Assembly (NCBI GenBank): GCA_913043285.1
Contig: CAJWML010000001.1
Span: 372,001 to 436,000 of the forward strand
Source: CAKZNE01 sp002695025
GTDB taxonomy: Bacteria > Bacteroidota > Bacteroidia > Flavobacteriales > Schleiferiaceae
Length of the DNA: 64,000 nt
Direction of reading: 5' to 3'
This document shows, piece by piece, positions 27,201 to 34,214 of this stretch; position 1 is the first letter of the stretch, and each line of letters opens with the position of its first letter. A program made the position numbers and the translations under genes. The notes below the pieces were generated by a model that saw only the letters and a program-made list of their open reading frames with translations, searched no databases and was not told where the DNA came from.

Positions 27201-27334
27201 TCTTCAATATTGCTAAAGCTGTTCCATTGAAAGGTATTACCTCCTCCTCCGCTGGTTTCTGCTTTTAAAGGAATTAGGTGCACAATAGTGCACCACAGAA
27301 AAGCTAACAATGATACTTGCGTTCGTTGATTCAT
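21287..27334 (-). CDS. RHS repeat protein with ADP-ribosyltransferase-like tip (polymorphic toxin)
   Basis: 2015 aa with signal peptide (MNQRTQVSLLAFLW ... LKAETS). Many YD/RHS repeats run through the middle (YTYDVQNRLVQTELPDEG, YYYDELGNLTRKE, YTYDASGRLLKDME, YNERGQAITQKYYN). The core closes at about residue 1745 with DPARQYASPYVGMGNNPISV and YDPTGLWG, where RHS shells normally cut off the toxin. A locus-specific linker follows (DDGTVWSLVATSLKQM). The last ~110 residues contain LYRGV (R1908), RSMFTSWTSS (Ser about 1948) and an E-x-E in FAEAEWLV (E1988/E1990), the R-S-E order of mono-ADP-ribosyltransferases. That enzymatic call is an inference. The start lies three bases after the stop of the upstream shell gene; an immunity gene overlaps the end. 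Confidence 0.85.
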   Translation of the reverse strand: MNQRTQVSLLAFLWCTIVHLIPLKAETSGGGGNTFQWNSFSNIEEINEGFLKTVTKGWNNNLAQSAGYQLSSEFCISIDLTRVDWGNGSLFKIGLDPSDIENIEEAELLMTFGDYKLSIPDGGEGIEADLGESSVLQLEYHSGILKIFNEELDLIHSINASTWTVAKFYMAIYDQEAFIPISYSLCESSVSTGGPFPPASLFECSDLSNEKYIRTKTYSPDDDLIADGVEIQNNFGQVKQVQQKKFETDKILAKAVVFDRYGRPAIETFQAPLSGDVFCYDQNFITAPTAAAIEGSTEDVYDYNFFDLEQTTGSAQGEEYNPYPVSPYSTLGSYYSGSGTPHYSNTSFPYVRNHYTEDMLEELESTTGFNEVLRAGGGHEQLSFQTVSGSELDYVYGYLGSYMASEGSVLDNNNLKLFKSVVRDANGNTFINYTNSDDLVVASCKSGGSSPCIDQRSTFQLSEDVQSLIHVPASKSGTLQIRYPDPGGWYTNYTSNDTYCRACFDLKFYDKIRHKYLVEGVDYNIVFNSTTDNRLFDIDLLGVYDTEESFLGVSYSLTSNAETVFSDFMVFYWIDLDPEIIQELDYHDWQLNYYDPRGNLVKKVQPEGVNCDYDARTGYRSRGGVHFAGVNRTPGTTLYSMETPTISGNTSLFKMGVYVKGVYPYSPEYVFGDYKNEWYDVDPYTPAGGEEGGGSSGGSGESEGSGEFFYTNTMPSMHQVLCKPEDISENLPQYLSYGNGGGVLPTDPFGIPDSPPPSQYDYKLVSLMRYECTVQIMGVNSVGNKTLLAAYDVRIDQEDHKYLTIIQDTTTGEEWVEYFDDGRHITKMCKSYPTAGNCSLDNNNSLQDGLYAMVRDDLTLTESTLDQYERLEIRVVDLNKFSEPWRAGGPPTGLFSQYNDPESLKADLMQPYGNFNLMADFTYEFTSTAGTIQHKALQEEYTYDVQNRLVQTELPDEGVTQMVYATDGRLRFAQTAQQAADNEYSYINYDRARRPVEKGIYRSNPAQYPPGANLITMNFTLEPPTTAGALNVHDVKDQQDGVNDDNCFERHYFKYDTKAADIPTSVAANFTQHYLRGKVSKSWNDFAATWYSYNFDGTVEWVIMQTADLGVRTIRYHHDKLGKVIAMDYNEGDANDDLYVKYDYTDDQELTAVYASDDPLLHFKLMARYYYDELGNLTRKELGNSLQGVDLSYTSQGALKAMNNAHHPDKERGGDGLDYTSSFFTDLYAETLSYYDGDFEEEETWIQNSTAASRYDGLVKSVTWHHDPNIILSHDAGARPSYNFSYDSKGQLTGAVFGNTATGSLNASAGTTGSSPVFSGAANQNFKMDATYDGNGNISTLQRRAYGTSNLMDNLAYQYDISSGELQSNKLQYVTDAGSSSVWADEMNTQSSGNYTYDASGRLLKDMERDVYLTYNSLGLVSKVENAARTLTRQRNTYNERGQAITQKYYNSSGVLQRTVYRVYDASGRPLAEYEAGGAGTELKQNFVHGIEKVATLQHGGSEPDYQFEVKDHIGNVRATFHTEEQTIVHSDLINTRHVWNLRPNTTVSYTPNDNYLKLQGVDASGNTGMVKGFDVSPGKRYTMKVQINEMVQGGGVRVAILSQTNPGETFVYEDLYKAGWYELSFYNPSSTRVGIHVYIPPPLAVGVDHFVISEAELVSDELVVLSYTDYYPFGSPMPGRRYLSSGADAEHGYSGDYSRENDALQWNEFQYRNYDSRLGRWLSPDPARQYASPYVGMGNNPISVYDPTGLWGYYNECTGEYMWVNNVATDFFETDDGTVWSLVATSLKQMDEKAGVGNYDAQEATAHYNEDGKLIVDALNCSTPMELIDRVGVSLKGRTLSPELKGTLIAAGMSTAVLEGLTFEGAGTWLTRLLSATRTVGVAGVITAAASIVSSDSEKDKIRTLYRGVGVDHPGIIQAYNGVAIPRGGMATPAEHNRYNTRSMFTSWTSSRQVADWRANLAGNGGVVLKKSFRQSELIWSPDIFAEAEWLVFGIVTGAKVEKPNGPGAPHWYD
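22081..22321 (-). repeat. RHS 3'-core sequence, master copy of a dispersed repeat
   Basis: This stretch of the intact RHS gene (coding for YPFGSPMPGRR through DPTGLWGY) recurs at high identity at about 18775-19016 and 17025-17200, as a shorter piece at 14543-14655, and as a decayed trace at 19891-19930. All copies have the same orientation. Such shared core DNA is the known substrate for swapping tips in RHS loci. Confidence 0.85.
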
Positions 27335-27337
27335 GGC

Positions 27338-30300
27338 TTAGTGGTTATAGGTGGTTTCTTGTTGTTTAAATACTCCGTATACGGATTCGCGGTTGGTACG
27401 GGTCACACGCCCGGCAGCGTCATAGATCATCTCCGTATACATATTGTTAGCGTCCAGAACGTGCGTTTTGCGCCCGGTAATCTCATCCTGTATACTTACC
27501 TCCAGGGGTACGTCCACGGGGTGGAAACGGAAATCATCAAAATAAACGTTACCTGTACCCCCCACCAGCTTTATCTTCAGCTCGTTATAAGCCCCACTAG
27601 CCCCAGTACCGGACGGGTTGGCAGCCGTATAAGTTGATGGAACTTCAAACTCAATCTCAACAAGCGTCCAATCTCCAACGGTGAGGTTGTCCTGATCGGT
27701 TATATCACGACTCCATTCGTTGTCATAAGCCGTGCTGCCCCCGTCCAAAGACCCGTTCAGCGCTACAGAAAGACCCGGAGCTCCCGAATAACTGGCATTA
27801 TACACCCATACACTGGTAACATAAGTACGGCCGGCCTCCAAGACACCACCGGCCACTTCGGGGTCAGTTGAAAAGGCCACTTCCGGGGAACCACTTCCCA
27901 GCTTACAAACGTATTTTCCGGTATGAGCCTTGGTGAAACCCGAAATACCGGTAACAATGGGTTCCACCCTGTTAGAGGAGCCGGTTACTTTTCCTTCAAA
28001 ATAGGGGTTTCCCGTTTGCTGATCCTCAAAACCCGTAGCCGTAAAACTGCCCAGGCGGCAATTTTTAACACTGGCCAATGGCCAGTGTCGGTTTAAGCGA
28101 TAGCAAGAGGAGCTATAAATATTTGAGATGTTATCATATACCTCCAGGTCTTTATTATCCCCGGAAAGGTAGGTTACCTGCGTGGAGGCGGTTTCGCTCC
28201 AATTACTTATATACTCACCCCTGATCACCTTAAGCGCATGAGGTATAAATTCCGTTTGATCATATAAAGTTTCCACAACGTAGTTGTAGGCAGAGGTACT
28301 ATTATCAAAAGAAACTCTGATCAAACTCTCCCCACTCCCACAACTGAAATAGGAAAGCATATTAGTGGAGAAATTTAATACGTAATTAGTGGTCGGGTCA
28401 TTACTCTGAGCATTATAAGTAAGACCATAGAGTCTATTTTCCACACCATCCAAGGGCTGAATGATGTTTTTGGATACATCATGATTGTCCCGCTCCTGGG
28501 AGGCATTCCATTTGGTCACGTACATTTCTCCATGTCCTGCTGAAGTGGTTACAATACCATTCCCATTTTTCTTAGCCCATACTATCTGATCCTTCCCTAC
28601 GTTTCCGGCCTCTGCCCAGTGAGCAATCATCGTACGAGCTTTAAGGTGTCCTCCAAAAGAATGGGTAGACATTCCCGGATACTCTTTAACTTCCTGGGTG
28701 AGTCCTTTACTTGGGTCCAAATAATTAATAAGTGATGGCTTGCCGGTAAGGGGATCCAGATCTATGATCTCCTCCACGTATTCCATGCCTTTTGAAATAG
28801 TAATTTTCCGCTTGGGGTAGTAATAATAAACCAGGTAATCCGTGGCAAAATTATTCTGAAACCCTGTGCTGGGGTTATCCACAACCGTGCTTTTACCAAA
28901 CGTACAGGAATAGTAATTCTGATTAAAAGCTTTTACATCATATACATATTCTGTACTAAGCACCAGGTTCCCATCTTTATCAAAGGTTTCAACTTTATAG
29001 GGTTTCCCAAACTGGCTCGACCTATCAATTACGCGAGTATGATATTTCCGAGTGCCATGATCGGATTTTGTATAGAATTGGTAATAATCCGATTGAGAAG
29101 GGTCTGTATTGGCCTTTACGTAGTAGTTACCACACTGAACCCCGCCTCTTCCGGAACAATACAATTGACCTTCCCCATTCGTAGTAGTTCCACAACCTGG
29201 AAGATCAATAAGCGGGATTCCTGGTAAGGCATTGGCCACAGCCTCCCAATCCCCACTATCATATTCATCCTGAAAGGATGAGTTAGCGGGTAACCAATAA
29301 TCATTTATGTAACTGTACACGGCACATTCCACGATTTCAGGAAACGTGGTTTCATCAAAATCCTCGTGATGCAACATTCGCCAATAGGTTGAAACTGATA
29401 TCTCAAGATACTGCTGCGGTAAAAAGCATTTATCCTCCTTACCCTCGCTATTTGCGCGATAACCAGAAATGGGTTTATTCATTCTGAACTTTAACTTCCC
29501 CCGTGAAAGAAGAGAGCCGTCCAGTCCTTTTTTTTCTATTTCTACGTTTTCATAAAGCACGTCAAAGGGCACCGAGTTAAGGTCGGTATTCATGTTCCCA
29601 AAGCTAACCTGATGGGTAGGGGTAAGATAAATATCATAAGGGCTCCCGGTAGCCATTGCGTCTGAATAATTAAATCCTATTTCATAGAACTCAGAAGATG
29701 CATCATTTTCATAAACCTTCAGATTTTTTACACGTATGCTTCCCACAGCCTTATTATTTTCCTTTATTTCGAAGTAGGCATACCGATCCTCCCGGTTAGA
29801 TAAATTAGTAAGGCTTATATTTCCGTAACAACTAGTAGTTGGTTCATCATCTACCACCACAGGTGCGGTTACTACAACTTTTCCGGTAGATGTATTTTGA
29901 CTGAATGTAAAACCGCTTGTACCAGGTTCGGCTCCATGCCCATATACCTTAACCAGCCCGGCATCACCACTACATTGAAAATTATGCCTCATACCAAAGT
30001 GTAAAATCACTGTGCGCCCAGTTTTTGCCTGTAAGAACTGGTAATCTTCAGGCGAAGGAAGATCAGCTGTAAATGTTATAGAACCTTTCTGGGTAATATA
30101 GCTGGCCGAGAAGGCATCTATAGTATAGTCCGTAATTGGAACAACCCTGCTGTTACCTACATAGGACTCATGACTATACCTGTATTGATCAAAATCATAA
30201 TTTATTTCTAAAAAGGTTTTATTCGGAAAGGTAATACCCTTTAGGGCCCATGTTCCCGCTACATTAGTATTCTCGGTGTGGGTGTTGTATTTCAGTTGTC

Positions 30301-32167
30301 TGCGATGAGATCCCAGGTCATTATAATATCCGGAATAATCCTGATCATTATGCCCGAAAGAGGGATTCAGAAGAGTGGTGCTGCCATAGGTAAATATATA
30401 AGGATCAAACACCTGTTGAAAGCCCTTTTCTTTCAATTTTAACTGTACGAGTGTGAGTTTACCATGATTATTGGTCAAAGTGGGTTTTACGTAAACGTCC
30501 GGAACGGACGACTGATTAGCATACTTTCCAAACGGTTGAAGGGTGCCAACTCCGTTGAGGTTTACAATATTCTTATCGTACGAAGGGACCAATGAATAGT
30601 CATAAACAAATTCTACCCCGCTAAGGATATTATCGGAATTTGGTGCTGCGTTGTAGTCTGCACTAAAAAAAGCTTTGTTACGATAATTAGTGGAATAAGG
30701 ACTATTATTAATGGTACTAAATGCTGCATCAGGTACATTCACAGAGTTATTTTTGTTGAGGGTAGTGCCATTTTTGAAGTACCGGACAACTTTCTCCAAC
30801 CTTAGAGAGGGTATTTTATTGGCTGCTCCTGAAGCCTGAGCAAACTCATCTTCCCGAATGCCTTTGAAAAACACTAACCACTCCCGGTCTGATTCGATTT
30901 TATCAATATAAAAACTGCTTTTTTCAGATAATGTCATATTTGCTCTGAAAGGATACCTCTGTACCTCCCCATCCACATTTTGTTGGACACCTACACCGTT
31001 AAAAAAATCAAATTCCGGTGATCGCTCCTGTTCATCCATCCACTGCGTATAGTAAAACCTCAGCCAATAGCCCTTGTCACCGTCATCAGGTTTACCATTA
31101 GCATTTACATCTTCATAGTCCGGTCCGGTTATAGCGGTTAATTTCCATGACAATACCACCGGAGAACCCTGGTCAAGCACTATAACAGTATCACTTGCGG
31201 TAAGTAGATTTCCTGCTCCATTCACCTTTACCGAATAACTTTTGTTGGAAGTTTCCAATATCGGAAGGGAATAGTGCAAACGGGTTCCATCTTCAGTGTA
31301 AACAGTAAAAGCACCAATGGCCTCATTTCTTACCAATGAACGGTTCGCGGGGTTGCCATCCGCATCATAATATTCCATGAAGCCCGCTTTAGGATTACCC
31401 GAAGTGATTTCCTGTTTGGTATGATATACAATATAGGTGTTCCTCAGGGGATCCTCATCCATTTGAAATACGATGTGATTTCCTGTGTTTTGCTGAGCAC
31501 TTTTACTTTTATAATTTACCATAGCGCCCTGATTGTCCTTTTTTTGGTAAGGCCTAAAAGAAACTTCATTGTAAAAGGGGTGATAAAAATCAGGTTTGGC
31601 GCCATCCCAATCATGAGAGTTATCTCTGTAACGTGTAAGTTTCATGGCTCCCCCAACGAAGGAAGAAACTACCTGGAACTGATCAAAAGCCGGAGAAATA
31701 GCTGCTGGATCATACTTATTGAACGATGAAAAAATTATGTCTGAAGTTGTGGCTGAGGTAAGGCCACTATTGAACGTCTCAGGGTTTGACTCCCAATACA
31801 TAGGACCGTAGCCGGTGGTGGTTTCCACCAAATTTGAGGACGGGGAAGTGGAAAGTATTTTTGTTTCTGTTTGAACATGACCCGCATGATCATCCGGAAA
31901 CCCCACTACGCTGCGGCTGATCTCACCAACGTTTAGGTTCCAGCCCAGACCCACCCAACTGGCCGGTTGGTTGGTCCGGATATTGGGACTATAGGATAAA
32001 CGAATGGGGTACGAACGCCCACTATTACTCTGAATGGATATGATTTCCTCAGACCAGTGAAAATCTCCGGTGAGCGGATCCACCATTCCTTCATATTGAG
32101 AAAGGATATCCTGGGCATGCATCACGCAACTAAAAGCCAGAAAAAAGAACAGGCTAAGCTTGGTCAT
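27338..32167 (-). CDS. RHS-associated shell protein, N-terminal half of a split RHS system
   Basis: 1609 aa with signal peptide (MTKLSLFFFLAFSCVMHAQ). The N-terminal region (SGRSYPIRLSYSPNI, PASWVGLGWNLNVG) resembles the opening of SpvB/TcB-type and Bacteroidota RHS proteins. There are long beta-rich stretches, then a jelly-roll carbohydrate-binding-like segment near the end (GRTYVTSVWVYNAS ... NVYFDDFRFHPVDVP), and finally YD-like repeats (MIYDAAGRVTRTNRES). It ends YNH* three bases before the 2015-aa RHS start, so the two are one operon and together probably make one shell. Export is by the Sec pathway; no T9SS sorting domain was seen. A terminator at 32289-32318 separates it from upstream genes. 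Confidence 0.75.
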   Translation of the reverse strand: MTKLSLFFFLAFSCVMHAQDILSQYEGMVDPLTGDFHWSEEIISIQSNSGRSYPIRLSYSPNIRTNQPASWVGLGWNLNVGEISRSVVGFPDDHAGHVQTETKILSTSPSSNLVETTTGYGPMYWESNPETFNSGLTSATTSDIIFSSFNKYDPAAISPAFDQFQVVSSFVGGAMKLTRYRDNSHDWDGAKPDFYHPFYNEVSFRPYQKKDNQGAMVNYKSKSAQQNTGNHIVFQMDEDPLRNTYIVYHTKQEITSGNPKAGFMEYYDADGNPANRSLVRNEAIGAFTVYTEDGTRLHYSLPILETSNKSYSVKVNGAGNLLTASDTVIVLDQGSPVVLSWKLTAITGPDYEDVNANGKPDDGDKGYWLRFYYTQWMDEQERSPEFDFFNGVGVQQNVDGEVQRYPFRANMTLSEKSSFYIDKIESDREWLVFFKGIREDEFAQASGAANKIPSLRLEKVVRYFKNGTTLNKNNSVNVPDAAFSTINNSPYSTNYRNKAFFSADYNAAPNSDNILSGVEFVYDYSLVPSYDKNIVNLNGVGTLQPFGKYANQSSVPDVYVKPTLTNNHGKLTLVQLKLKEKGFQQVFDPYIFTYGSTTLLNPSFGHNDQDYSGYYNDLGSHRRQLKYNTHTENTNVAGTWALKGITFPNKTFLEINYDFDQYRYSHESYVGNSRVVPITDYTIDAFSASYITQKGSITFTADLPSPEDYQFLQAKTGRTVILHFGMRHNFQCSGDAGLVKVYGHGAEPGTSGFTFSQNTSTGKVVVTAPVVVDDEPTTSCYGNISLTNLSNREDRYAYFEIKENNKAVGSIRVKNLKVYENDASSEFYEIGFNYSDAMATGSPYDIYLTPTHQVSFGNMNTDLNSVPFDVLYENVEIEKKGLDGSLLSRGKLKFRMNKPISGYRANSEGKEDKCFLPQQYLEISVSTYWRMLHHEDFDETTFPEIVECAVYSYINDYWLPANSSFQDEYDSGDWEAVANALPGIPLIDLPGCGTTTNGEGQLYCSGRGGVQCGNYYVKANTDPSQSDYYQFYTKSDHGTRKYHTRVIDRSSQFGKPYKVETFDKDGNLVLSTEYVYDVKAFNQNYYSCTFGKSTVVDNPSTGFQNNFATDYLVYYYYPKRKITISKGMEYVEEIIDLDPLTGKPSLINYLDPSKGLTQEVKEYPGMSTHSFGGHLKARTMIAHWAEAGNVGKDQIVWAKKNGNGIVTTSAGHGEMYVTKWNASQERDNHDVSKNIIQPLDGVENRLYGLTYNAQSNDPTTNYVLNFSTNMLSYFSCGSGESLIRVSFDNSTSAYNYVVETLYDQTEFIPHALKVIRGEYISNWSETASTQVTYLSGDNKDLEVYDNISNIYSSSCYRLNRHWPLASVKNCRLGSFTATGFEDQQTGNPYFEGKVTGSSNRVEPIVTGISGFTKAHTGKYVCKLGSGSPEVAFSTDPEVAGGVLEAGRTYVTSVWVYNASYSGAPGLSVALNGSLDGGSTAYDNEWSRDITDQDNLTVGDWTLVEIEFEVPSTYTAANPSGTGASGAYNELKIKLVGGTGNVYFDDFRFHPVDVPLEVSIQDEITGRKTHVLDANNMYTEMIYDAAGRVTRTNRESVYGVFKQQETTYNH

Positions 32168-32288
32168 ATTTATTAGGTTAAGATTTAAAACTGTGGCAAA
32201 AAAAAAGAAAATACCACGAAATAAAAACCTTCCAAAATTGCTTTTATTGCCTTAAGTTTTCCACAAGGCTGTAACCCACTGAAAACAA

Positions 32289-32318
32289 AAAACCCCCGCG
32301 CTTTCGCACGGGGGTTTT
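32289..32318 (-). terminator. Rho-independent terminator
   Basis: AAAACCCCCG pairs with CGGGGGTTTT around a short CGCTTTCGCA loop. T-rich tracts on both sides make it usable in both directions; it lies just after the DUF2795 stop on the minus strand and before the RHS operon. Confidence 0.85.
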
Positions 32319-32344
32319 CTCATTTTTATCTTTAACAGATTCCG

Positions 32345-32569
32345 TTAGTATTCGTCCTCGTTCCAGAGGAAATCCTCTTCCGAGGGATAGTCCGGCCATA
32401 TTTCCTGGATTGTTTCATAGGCCTCATCTTCATCGTCTTCTATGGCCTGGAGATTTTCCACCACCTCCAAAGGTGCACCGGTACGAATGGCATAATCGAT
32501 AAGCTCATCCTTGGTAGCGGGCCAGGGAGCATCACTTAAATAGCTTGCCAACTCTAATGTCCAATACAT
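32345..32569 (-). CDS. DUF2795 family small acidic protein
   Basis: 74 aa. It opens MYWTLELASYLSDAPWPATK and continues KDELIDYAIRTGAPLEVVEN, the compact helical fold of DUF2795, followed by a strongly acidic tail (IWPDYPSEEDFLWNEDEY). This size and sequence are typical of the short conserved proteins of this family in Bacteroidota; their function is unknown. It is a single gene ending in a strong hairpin terminator. Confidence 0.8.
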   Translation of the reverse strand: MYWTLELASYLSDAPWPATKDELIDYAIRTGAPLEVVENLQAIEDDEDEAYETIQEIWPDYPSEEDFLWNEDEY

Positions 32570-32651
32570 AATTGCCTCTTAATTAAATTTTTGCAAAAGT
32601 AAATTTTTAGCCGTCTTATACAATCAGTGTACAAAAAAAATTATAACTGAT

Positions 32652-33200
32652 CTAAGTTCTTGTTTTCCAAAGTGTTTCTACACCTCCGTGTTGCCGGGTA
32701 AAATAACGGGCCACCACAAACAGGTAATCGCTTAAACGATTGAGGTACTTCATTATTTTAGGATCCACCGCAGCTTGCTCATTTAACTCTATAACCCTGC
32801 GTTCCGCCCTGCGGCAAACGCAGCGGGCCACATGGCAATACGAAGCCGCCAGATCCCCTCCGGGCAATATGAAATTCTTCAGAGGCTCCAATTGTTCATC
32901 CATTTTATCAATAGCCTTCTCCAGCGCTTCAATATCCGCAGGCTGCAGTTCTGGCACTTTCATCCTGGAATTCTCCGGATCACTGGCCAGTTCAGAGCCA
33001 ATGGTAAAAAGCCGGTTTTGGATATCCATTAAAAGAGCATCCTGGTCCGAGGCTTCAGCCGTATCACGAATGAGCCCTATAAAACTGTTCAGTTCATCTA
33101 CCGTACCGTAGGCTTCTATCCTCAGGTTGTATTTTTTTACACGGGTACCACCTATTAAAGAAGTTTCACCAGTGTCACCTTTGCGGGTATATACTTTCAT
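32652..33200 (-). CDS. Cob(I)alamin adenosyltransferase, PduO type
   Basis: 182 aa from the ATG at 33200 (MKVYTRKGDTGETSLIGGTR); the frame is open 14 codons further but that part is unlike the family. The YTRKGDTGETSL start binds ATP, RIEAYGTVDELNSFIG follows, and the C-terminal CVCRRAERRV and YLNRLSDYLFVVARYF helices are the standard PduO signature. It transfers the adenosyl group of ATP to cob(I)alamin, giving coenzyme B12 in the cytoplasm. No other cobalamin gene is nearby, so it probably serves salvaged vitamin for a mutase elsewhere. Confidence 0.93.
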   Translation of the reverse strand: MKVYTRKGDTGETSLIGGTRVKKYNLRIEAYGTVDELNSFIGLIRDTAEASDQDALLMDIQNRLFTIGSELASDPENSRMKVPELQPADIEALEKAIDKMDEQLEPLKNFILPGGDLAASYCHVARCVCRRAERRVIELNEQAAVDPKIMKYLNRLSDYLFVVARYFTRQHGGVETLWKTRT

Positions 33201-33303
33201 GGGTTGCAGTTTAATGCGGCCGTCAGCAATCCGTTCCGCCATGCAAGCTTAAAACATTTCAACTTAAAAAGTTCATGGATCATTTGGAAGTTATCTTCGG
33301 TTG

Positions 33304-33327
33304 ATCGTAATATTGCAATGAAACAAA
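33304..33327 (+). promoter_or_regulatory. Candidate ArsR operator/leader element 1 (before arsR)
   Basis: A 24-bp element beginning ATCGTAATATTGCAAT that ends 4 bp before the arsR ATG. It recurs with two mismatches (22/24) and identical spacing before arsI. The core ATTGCAAT is a perfect palindrome. Confidence 0.55.
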
Positions 33328-33331
33328 GAAA

Positions 33332-33661
33332 ATGGGCATTACCAAATCACAATTGTTTACCGAGCAGCAGAACCGCCTTGCGGCCATCGCCAGGGTATTG
33401 GCCCACCCGGCCCGCATCGCCATTTTACAGCACCTTCTTAAAGCCAACCAATGTATCAACAGCGACCTGGTGCAGGAGCTGGGTCTTGCCCAGGCCACCA
33501 TATCACAGCACTTGCGCGAACTTAAGGAAATAGGCCTGATCCAGGGAACGGTAGAGGGAACCTCTATGTGTTACTGCATCAATCCGGAACAATGGAATCT
33601 CATCCAGGAGCAACTCTCCACCTTATTTAGCCAGTATACCACCCATACCGACTGCTGCTGA
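33332..33661 (+). CDS. arsR: ArsR/SmtB-family repressor with atypical cysteine set
   Basis: 109 aa winged helix. AHPARIAILQHLLKANQC leads into the recognition helix LGLAQATISQHLRELKEIG, and TVEGTSMCYCIN is the wing. The usual CVC pair of helix 3 is reduced to one Cys (C41). Other cysteines are C80 and C82 in the wing and C108-C109 at the very end (HTDCC). It should therefore bind As(III) with a different triad from the E. coli protein; which three is not decidable by eye. It is the first gene of the arsenic operon and probably autoregulates through the repeated 24-bp element just before its start and before arsI. Confidence 0.88.
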   Translation: MGITKSQLFTEQQNRLAAIARVLAHPARIAILQHLLKANQCINSDLVQELGLAQATISQHLRELKEIGLIQGTVEGTSMCYCINPEQWNLIQEQLSTLFSQYTTHTDCC

Positions 33662-33679
33662 AATTTTTTAACCCACATC

Positions 33680-33703
33680 ATCGTAATAATGCAATAAAAC
33701 AAA
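33680..33703 (+). promoter_or_regulatory. Candidate ArsR operator/leader element 2 (before arsI)
   Basis: Second copy of the 24-bp element (begins ATCGTAATAATGCAAT), 22/24 identical to the copy before arsR, again ending 4 bp before the ATG. It may be a second operator or a duplicated leader allowing separate expression of arsI-aqp-arsC. Confidence 0.55.
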
Positions 33704-33707
33704 TGTT

Positions 33708-34214
33708 ATGAGTAATTTTCCAAGAATGCACGTATCGCTTTATGTAAGTCAACTGCAAGAAAGCCTTGATTTCTATCAAAGACTCTTTGATGTGAAGCCA
33801 GACAAAGTAAAACCGCAATACGCCCGCTTTACCCTTGCTGAGCCTTCACTTATCATCTCCTTTATCGAAAATGCCAGCCGTGTAAATCCCAACTTCGGCC
33901 ATTTGGGGTTTGAAGTACAAAGCCGCGAGCTTATGCTGGAAAAACTGGAGCAGGCACGCTCCCGTAACATTGTTTCCCTGGAAGAAATTGGTACAGCCTG
34001 TTGTTATGCCCTGCAGGATAAATTCTGGGCTACAGATCCGGACGGCCATCAATGGGAGGTATACTATAAACACGCGGACACCGAATTCAACGATCCCCGT
34101 TATGCCTCCGAAGACACTTCGGCCTGCTGCACCAAAGAGCAGGAAGAGCGTCCCGAGCTTAAACTGGCCGCAAATGCCGAGGCTTGCTGTGAACCTGGTT
34201 CTGGTTGCTGCTGA
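33708..34214 (+). CDS. arsI: ArsI/CadI-type VOC-family enzyme (organoarsenical C-As lyase-like)
   Basis: 168 aa. It has a vicinal-oxygen-chelate fold with the metal ligands visible as H8 (RMHVSLYV), H65 (FGHLGFEV) and E117 (HQWEVYY). The vicinal cysteine pair C98-C99 in GTACCYALQDKFWATDPDG is the arsenic-binding pair of ArsI, which cleaves the carbon-arsenic bond of trivalent methyl- and aryl-arsenicals with Fe(II) and oxygen. The C-terminal extension adds three more Cys pairs (ACCTKE, EACCEP, GSGCC), a likely metalloid sponge. Its stop overlaps the aquaporin start (TGATG). Annotated relatives are often called CadI; the arsenic context favours ArsI. Confidence 0.88.
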   Translation: MSNFPRMHVSLYVSQLQESLDFYQRLFDVKPDKVKPQYARFTLAEPSLIISFIENASRVNPNFGHLGFEVQSRELMLEKLEQARSRNIVSLEEIGTACCYALQDKFWATDPDGHQWEVYYKHADTEFNDPRYASEDTSACCTKEQEERPELKLAANAEACCEPGSGCC

